Below, piece after piece: positions 24,884-29,573 of a DNA stretch of 29,573 bases. Under the pieces are notes generated by a model. That model was not told the origin of the DNA, did no database searches, and was given only the letters and a program-made list of their open reading frames with translations. The stretch is from RZYP01 sp050256135. GTDB lineage: Bacteria > Bacillota > Negativicutes > Acidaminococcales > Acidaminococcaceae. The stretch lies in assembly GCA_050256135.1 (NCBI GenBank), contig JBFWIF010000020.1:1-29573 (forward strand), written 5' to 3'. Made by a program: the position numbers and the translations under genes. Every line of letters starts with the position of its first letter. The stretch's first letter is position 1.

Positions 24884-25043
24884 AGGTGCTAAAACACCCT
24901 ATCAATGGCGCTATCTCCATCACTCGTGGATTCCAGCATACAAATTTAGGATGGTTCCTGACTTGAACGTTTGACGTTCATCACAGTGGCGGGACCGTGC
25001 CGGATTTTCACCGTTCTTACCATTTGAGCTTTCACAAGCACCT
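24884..25043 (-). promoter_or_regulatory. Cobalamin (adenosylcobalamin-class) riboswitch aptamer
   Basis: The minus-strand leader of cbiD contains the cobalamin riboswitch core: GGTGAAAATCC (25012-25002), then the CCCGCCACTGTGA block (24993-24981) and the B12-box region AGTCAGGAACCATCCT (24963-24948). A closing P1 stem AGGTGCT / AGCACCT (25043-25037 with 24890-24884) frames it. The core and P1 are good. The B12 box is one base shorter than the usual AGYCMGRANACCKGCC form and lacks its GCC end. With the following terminator it should reduce transcription of the whole operon when cobalamin is plentiful. Confidence 0.93.
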
Positions 25044-25055
25044 AAATATTATTAA

Positions 25056-25132
25056 ATTACTTTGCAATTATAACACACACAAGTATTAAAATCTACATCA
25101 TATAGTAATAAAATGCCTACATGCAAAGTAAT
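25056..25132. repeat. 11-bp inverted repeat flanking the cob operon promoter
   Basis: ATTACTTTGCA (25056-25066) and its exact reverse complement TGCAAAGTAAT (25122-25132) are separated by 55 bp. The first arm abuts the cob -10 element and covers the expected transcription start; the second is upstream of the promoter. The function is unknown; a paired operator site is one possibility. Confidence 0.5.
25067..25075 (-). promoter_or_regulatory. Extended -10 promoter of the cobalamin operon
   Basis: TGTTATAAT on the minus strand (25075-25067) is a perfect extended -10, placed about 25 nt before the riboswitch aptamer. No good -35 is present at 17 bp, as is common with extended -10 promoters. Transcription should start near 25060, giving a leader of about 265 nt before the cbiD GTG. 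Confidence 0.65.
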
Positions 25133-25199
25133 GAGCGTGAAACGCAGAGTATTAATGGGTTCAACTTTTTACAAACAGAACAAATCAACTATATTTTTA

Positions 25200-25208
25200 T
25201 GTTATACT
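25200..25208 (+). promoter_or_regulatory. Extended -10 promoter candidate of the antiporter gene
   Basis: TGTTATACT, an extended -10 element, lies about 68 nt before the antiporter ATG; no clear -35 is seen. The non-coding stretch 24794-25276 holds only the cob leader and promoter, the inverted repeat and this element. Confidence 0.5.
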
Positions 25209-25276
25209 AAAATAGTAGTTTAATTTTTCCCATGTTTTTTTAAGCAATTTTAAAATATAAAGAAAGGTGGAATTCA

Positions 25277-27592
25277 ATGACACATCTACCGGTTTTAATC
25301 TATGACTTAGCCATGATACTGCTTGTTGCCAGTATAACAACATTAATTTTCAAAAAGTTGAATCAACCACTCGTTCTCGGGTATATAATAGCCGGCTTTT
25401 TGGCAGGACCACATTTCAATTTATTTCCTACGATATCTGACATGAATAACATCTCAACATGGGCAGAAATTGGTGTGATTTTTTTGCTTTTTGCACTCGG
25501 TTTGGAATTTAGCTTTAACAAATTAAAAGGCGTTGGAAAAACAGCAATAATTGGCGCTTTTACAGAAGTATCAGGCCTATTGTTAATGGGTTATTTAACA
25601 GGAAAAATATTAGGTTGGAGTACTATGGACAGCATTTTTCTTGGCGGTATGCTTTCCATGTCTTCTACTACTATCATTATTAAAGCTTTTAATGATCTTA
25701 AGCTCAGAGGTCAGCTTTTTACGGAAAAAGTCTTCGGCATTCTGATAGTTGAAGATATTGCTGGCATCATTATGATGGTAATGCTCTCAACACTCGCAAC
25801 AACCAGTGAATCCGCACCTGGCTTTGAAATGCTTTTTGATGTTCTGCGTCTCGCCTTCTTTCTGATTCTTTGGTTCATCATGGGTGTTTACCTCATTCCT
25901 TCATTCTTTAAAAAAGCTTATGCCCTAATGAATGATGAGACATTATTGATTGTTTCCATTGGTCTTTGTCTTGGCATGGTAGTTTTAGCAACCAATATGG
26001 GTTTTTCTGCGGCTTTAGGCGCCTTTATCATGGGATCTTTAATCGCCGAAAGTAAAATGGCTGAACGGGCGGAACATGTTGTAAAACCTGTGCAGGATCT
26101 TTTTGGTGCGGTTTTCTTCGTTTCTGTCGGCATGATGGTAGATCCGAAACTACTTGTAGAATATGCTTTACCTATTATGCTTGTTATATTTACAACAATT
26201 ATAGGAAAACTTATTTTTACATCTTTGGGCGTACTTCTTTCAGGGCAATCACTAAACACGGCCATACATTGTGGCTTCAGTTTGGCGCAAATTGGTGAGT
26301 TTTCCTTCATTATTGCTTCAGTAGGCATGAGCCTAGGTGTGATAAGTGATTTTCTCTATCCTATCATAGTTGCCGTTTCTGTAATAACGACATTTACAAC
26401 GCCATTCTTCATAGGTTTATCTGATTCTGCTTATTGTAAGTTAAAAACATCCCTTCCTGCAAACACCATTGCCTGGTTAAATCGTAACACAAGTGATACT
26501 GATGCGGCTGGCGAAGGTGATACAGATTGGTCCTCATTCTTACGCATCTATCTATCACGTTTAACAGCCTATATAACACTTCTTATCACGATTACTTTTC
26601 TTTCTTTGAACTATCTTTTACCTCACCTTGTTTCCATTTTGCCTTCTTCTTATGCTGCTTTATCTACCGCCGGCATCACGTTGCTGACGATGGCACCTTT
26701 TTTACGCGCCATGTTGGAAAATCGCGGCCACCACCCGGAACTTTTTTCTGTTTTGTGGTTTAAAAAGAGAGCCAATCATTTACCGCTGATTTTTTTAGTC
26801 ACCATTAAAATCTCTACTGCTTTCTTCTTTCTCTTTTTGGTCTTTTCCAAAATTTTAGAATTTCAATTTATGGCAGCAATCTTTCTGACCTTTATTGCTA
26901 CTGCCGTTATTGCTTCCTCCGATTGGCTTCTTGGTGAGTATCTAAAAATGGAATCACGCTTTTTGATTAATCTTAATGAAAAACAAATTTTAAAAAGACG
27001 TCAAGCATTAAAAGAACAAAACAACACTTTACCTTTAAACTGGTTGGATGAAAAATTATTTATTGTTCGTTATAAGGTTGAAGATAACTCCCCTTTAAAA
27101 AATAAAGCATTATCTCAACTATCTTTACGTGAAAATTATGGTGTTAACATTCTGCAAATCATCAATTATGGCACTGTGATAGATATGCCTGGCGGCAATG
27201 ATGTAATTACACCTGAGTCTTCAATATTATTCATAGGTACTTTCGATCAGATTAAATCACTTAACGCCGCAGCAGAAACCAAAACTCTTGGTTTATCTTT
27301 AAAGGATGGTCCAGTTAATTTACGTGACTTTGTCCTCAACCAGCACAAAGAAGATAAGTCAAAATTCCTGTATACAACAATTACAGTAAATGCAACTTCT
27401 CCGCTTTTAAATAAAACCATTAAGGCCACTGATCTTCGTGACAATTGGAATTGCCTGGTTATTGGATTAGAAAGAGGAAATTATACCATCGTTAATCCTA
27501 ACATTTCGCTTGTTTTTGAAAAAGATGACCTGCTTTGGGTTCTTGGTAAACAAAAGATGATTAATAAACTGGTACGCGAAGAAATCTTGTAA
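25277..27592 (+). CDS. CPA2-family cation:proton antiporter with two C-terminal RCK_C (TrkA-C) domains
   Basis: This 771-residue membrane protein exchanges monovalent cations (Na+ or K+) for protons. Residues about 1-390 form the Na+/H+ exchanger domain: GYIIAGFLAGP, FLLFALGLEFSF, MSSTTIIIKAF and IVEDIAGI, the last corresponding to the ion-site helix, with an E-D pair where KefB/KefC have Q-D. A second block of about four helices follows (about 425-560). The cytoplasmic tail has two RCK_C domains in tandem (about 600-670 and 695-771), ending in LLWVLGKQKMINKLV. The usual Rossmann RCK_N (TrkA-N) domain of KefB/KefC is absent, explaining why the layout differs although the protein is longer. 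AAAGGTGG precedes the ATG. It is divergent from the cob operon and monocistronic; ion specificity is not determinable here. Confidence 0.9.
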   Translation: MTHLPVLIYDLAMILLVASITTLIFKKLNQPLVLGYIIAGFLAGPHFNLFPTISDMNNISTWAEIGVIFLLFALGLEFSFNKLKGVGKTAIIGAFTEVSGLLLMGYLTGKILGWSTMDSIFLGGMLSMSSTTIIIKAFNDLKLRGQLFTEKVFGILIVEDIAGIIMMVMLSTLATTSESAPGFEMLFDVLRLAFFLILWFIMGVYLIPSFFKKAYALMNDETLLIVSIGLCLGMVVLATNMGFSAALGAFIMGSLIAESKMAERAEHVVKPVQDLFGAVFFVSVGMMVDPKLLVEYALPIMLVIFTTIIGKLIFTSLGVLLSGQSLNTAIHCGFSLAQIGEFSFIIASVGMSLGVISDFLYPIIVAVSVITTFTTPFFIGLSDSAYCKLKTSLPANTIAWLNRNTSDTDAAGEGDTDWSSFLRIYLSRLTAYITLLITITFLSLNYLLPHLVSILPSSYAALSTAGITLLTMAPFLRAMLENRGHHPELFSVLWFKKRANHLPLIFLVTIKISTAFFFLFLVFSKILEFQFMAAIFLTFIATAVIASSDWLLGEYLKMESRFLINLNEKQILKRRQALKEQNNTLPLNWLDEKLFIVRYKVEDNSPLKNKALSQLSLRENYGVNILQIINYGTVIDMPGGNDVITPESSILFIGTFDQIKSLNAAAETKTLGLSLKDGPVNLRDFVLNQHKEDKSKFLYTTITVNATSPLLNKTIKATDLRDNWNCLVIGLERGNYTIVNPNISLVFEKDDLLWVLGKQKMINKLVREEIL

Positions 27593-27629
27593 CAATAAAC
27601 TTTTAAAACTTAATATGTCTGACTAGGCT

Positions 27630-27679
27630 AAATACGAAAAAAGCTGACCGCAAAAATGCAGTCAGCTTTTTTCGTATTT
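27630..27679. terminator. Bidirectional intrinsic terminator between convergent genes
   Basis: A perfect 19-bp inverted repeat (AAATACGAAAAAAGCTGAC and its complement) with a 12-nt loop contains A and T runs in both arms, so a stem followed by U residues can form in either direction. It lies 38 nt after the antiporter stop and 12 nt before the stop-codon end of the ABC transporter gene, and should end both transcripts. Confidence 0.92.
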
Positions 27680-27690
27680 GCCCTTAAACT

Positions 27691-29406
27691 TTAATCGTTA
27701 ATTTGTGAATTATACAAATTGTAATATATTCCTTGTTTTTTCATTAGCTCGTGATGATTGCCAATCTCTGCCACACCATTTTTATCAAGAACAACAATGC
27801 GGTCAGCATTAATAACTGTTGTCATACGATGAGCAATTATCAAGGTCGTTCTGTTCTTAATAAGCTTTTCCAAAGACTGTTGAATGACCTTTTCCGTTTT
27901 GTTATCCAAAGATGAAGTAGCTTCGTCCAAAACAACAATCGGAGGCTTCTTCAAAAACATTCTTGCAATTGCAATTCGTTGCTTCTGTCCGCCTGAAAGC
28001 TTAACACCGCGCTCACCAATTTCTGTTACATATTTTTCAGGTAGTTCCTCGATAAAATGATCTGCTGATGCCATTTTGGCAGCCTCTTCAACTTCAGCTT
28101 GAGTAGCTCCGGGTTTGCCAAAAGCAATGTTATTATAAACTGAGTCTGAAAACAAGAATACATCCTGCTGCACAAGTCCTATGTTTTCATGGAAGTGCTT
28201 TTGCCGTATTTTCTTGATATCGATGCCATCAATCATAATTCTTCCTTCATCAGGTTCGTAAAATCTTAGCAACATATTCGCTATTGTCGTCTTGCCAACA
28301 CCCGTTTCACCTACAAAAGCAACTGTTTCGCCTGGTGAAATCTTTAAGTTCAAACCCGATATGATATTTCTATCATCAGTATAGGCAAAAGAGATATTCT
28401 CAAAAGCAATTTCGCCCTTAATCGCCCAATCGTTAACCGCATCATCTGCATCCACAATCTCCGGTGCTAAAACCATTACTTCCTGGAAACGATGAAATCC
28501 TGCCATGCCACGCTGGTACATCTCCGTGAAAACAGTCAAGCGAAACATAGGCTTCATAAATAGGTTAACATAAAGCAGAAAGGCTACAAAATCGCTCATC
28601 GCTAACTCGTTTTTTATTATTAGTAGGCCACCTACAAACATAACAACCAAATTGGCGAAATTAGTGAAAAAATTTACGCTGCCAGCAAAGTGAGCTAAAA
28701 TTTTGTAGGATTTCTTTCTTGTTTGCAGTAATTCAACGCATTTTTCCCAAAACTTGTTTAATTGGTAATCTTCGCGAGCAAAAGCTTTTACAACTCGTAT
28801 TCCACTTAAACTCTCTTCCGCTTGTGCGCTTAATTCACCGTTTTTGGCCCTGTTGGCACGAAATGCTATTTTCATTTTCTTATTCACATATATTGTGTGA
28901 ATTGTTTTTAGAATTAACAGTGCAGCAACTAAAGCACCGAGTGAAAAATTCATCCAAAAAAGCAAAATAATGGTGCCCAACATGGTTATACTACAGACAA
29001 TCAAATCATTCGGACCCCGGAACGCCAATTCGCCAATCTCAGATATATCGCTCGTCAGTCTTGAAAGCAGTTGTCCCGTACGTGCATTATCAAAATATTT
29101 GAATGACATACTTTGCATATGGGCAAACAAATCTCTTCGCATATCATTTTCCATGCTTGCACTTAACATATGGCCAACATAGCTCACAAAAAATAAAACG
29201 CCATAATTCAATATATACAAGATAAAAAGAGCCCCAGTATAAAACATTAAGTCCCCTATATCCTTTTGTGGAACGACAACGTTTAAGACATACCTGACGG
29301 CCATAGGAAATATGAGATCCAGACCGGCGGCAAGCAGGGAGCCAAGTATAACGGCATAAAGAGTAAGTTTGTAAGGTTTATAATATCTGGCAAAATTTCC
29401 AATCAT
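27691..29406 (-). CDS. ABC transporter half-exporter (fused permease and ATPase)
   Basis: This type I ABC exporter subunit, 571 residues from the chosen start, should dimerise in the membrane to export lipids, drugs or peptides. The N-terminal domain (about residues 1-310) has about six helices and the typical RTGQLLSRLTSDISEI loop. The C-terminal ATPase has Walker A GETGVGKTT (Lys about 372), a Q-loop VQQDVFLFSDSV, the signature LSGGQKQRIAIAR (about 470), Walker B IVVLDEATSSLD and the H-loop AHRMTT; all ATPase motifs are intact. I prefer the ATG at 29406, which has GGAG six bases upstream. An in-frame ATG at 29430 adds eight residues but lacks a clear binding site. The homodimer is inferred because no partner gene is adjacent in the window. 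Substrate is unknown; MsbA/BmrA-like multidrug or lipid export is the usual annotation. Confidence 0.9.
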   Translation of the reverse strand: MIGNFARYYKPYKLTLYAVILGSLLAAGLDLIFPMAVRYVLNVVVPQKDIGDLMFYTGALFILYILNYGVLFFVSYVGHMLSASMENDMRRDLFAHMQSMSFKYFDNARTGQLLSRLTSDISEIGELAFRGPNDLIVCSITMLGTIILLFWMNFSLGALVAALLILKTIHTIYVNKKMKIAFRANRAKNGELSAQAEESLSGIRVVKAFAREDYQLNKFWEKCVELLQTRKKSYKILAHFAGSVNFFTNFANLVVMFVGGLLIIKNELAMSDFVAFLLYVNLFMKPMFRLTVFTEMYQRGMAGFHRFQEVMVLAPEIVDADDAVNDWAIKGEIAFENISFAYTDDRNIISGLNLKISPGETVAFVGETGVGKTTIANMLLRFYEPDEGRIMIDGIDIKKIRQKHFHENIGLVQQDVFLFSDSVYNNIAFGKPGATQAEVEEAAKMASADHFIEELPEKYVTEIGERGVKLSGGQKQRIAIARMFLKKPPIVVLDEATSSLDNKTEKVIQQSLEKLIKNRTTLIIAHRMTTVINADRIVVLDKNGVAEIGNHHELMKKQGIYYNLYNSQIND

Positions 29407-29573
29407 AGCTTGCTCCATTGTCCCATTCATGTATAATTCTTTTACTTACAACAACTGAAATAATATTCTGATTCTATTCACTATCCGAAAGCTGCAATAA
29501 AATGCAATCATTTCCCTTATCTCAATCTAAAAGAAATAGGAACAAAGATATAACAGCTAATGGCTTGTCCCAT

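Noticed and set aside
29431..29573. Possible promoter or gene end at the right edge
   Set aside because: Candidate -10/-35 pairs have poor spacing, and short open frames touching the edge have no recognisable sequence or ribosome binding site. I see no supportable feature here.
1..29573. Mobile elements, CRISPR arrays, toxin-antitoxin or defence islands
   Set aside because: No transposase, integrase, tandem spaced repeats or paired small toxin-like genes were found on either strand by eye; gene packing and style look uniform.

Overview
The window is AT-rich, tightly packed bacterial DNA with strong AGGAG-type ribosome binding sites, intrinsic terminators, an Asp23/Gls24-type protein, an AddAB (not RecBCD) recombination helicase-nuclease, a fused CbiE-CbiT and a riboswitch-controlled anaerobic cobalamin operon. 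This suggests an anaerobic member of the Bacillota. Negativicutes or Clostridia seem most likely, but the sequence alone does not settle the class. No insertion sequence, phage gene, CRISPR array or long repeat was seen.

Left part (1-10.9 kb). The window opens with the first 34 codons of a sodium:solute symporter (minus strand) and a short metallo-beta-lactamase-fold hydrolase (plus). Its stop codon directly abuts the stop of addA. addB and addA (minus) overlap and form a double-strand-break repair unit. Both subunits carry a RecB-type nuclease domain bracketed by four cysteines. Upstream of them, all on the minus strand, lie an HD-domain phosphohydrolase, an Asp23/Gls24-family protein, a second sodium:solute symporter, and a nitroreductase with an N-terminal two-cluster ferredoxin domain. 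Intrinsic terminators separate most of these units.

Middle part (10.96-25.1 kb). A tRNA-Asn(GTT) with its own consensus promoter and terminator is followed (reading right to left) by a 14-gene minus-strand operon of about 13.6 kb: cbiD, cbiL, cbiF, cbiG, cbiH, cbiJ, cbiET, cbiA, cbiB, cobD, an alkaline-phosphatase-superfamily gene, cbiP, cobO and cbiC. Genes overlap or are at most 23 nt apart. Together they cover the early-cobalt (anaerobic) route from cobalt-factor II through ring contraction to cobyrinate, its amidation and adenosylation, synthesis of aminopropanol phosphate, and its attachment. Cobalt chelation, uroporphyrinogen methylation and nucleotide-loop assembly (CobU, CobS, CobT, CobC-type functions) are not in the window. 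The leader holds a cobalamin riboswitch followed directly by an intrinsic terminator, so high cobalamin should stop transcription before cbiD. No terminator was seen after cbiC, so the operon probably reads into tRNA-Asn.

Right part (25.2-29.6 kb). A CPA2-type cation:proton antiporter with two C-terminal RCK_C domains (plus) is divergent from the cob operon. A perfect 19-bp bidirectional terminator lies between it and a convergent ABC exporter half-transporter (minus). The last 140 bases carry no recognisable gene.

The least explained items are the phosphatase-superfamily gene embedded in the cobalamin operon, the iron-staple-like cysteines in both AddA and AddB, the shortened B12 box in an otherwise good riboswitch, and an 11-bp inverted repeat flanking the cob promoter.
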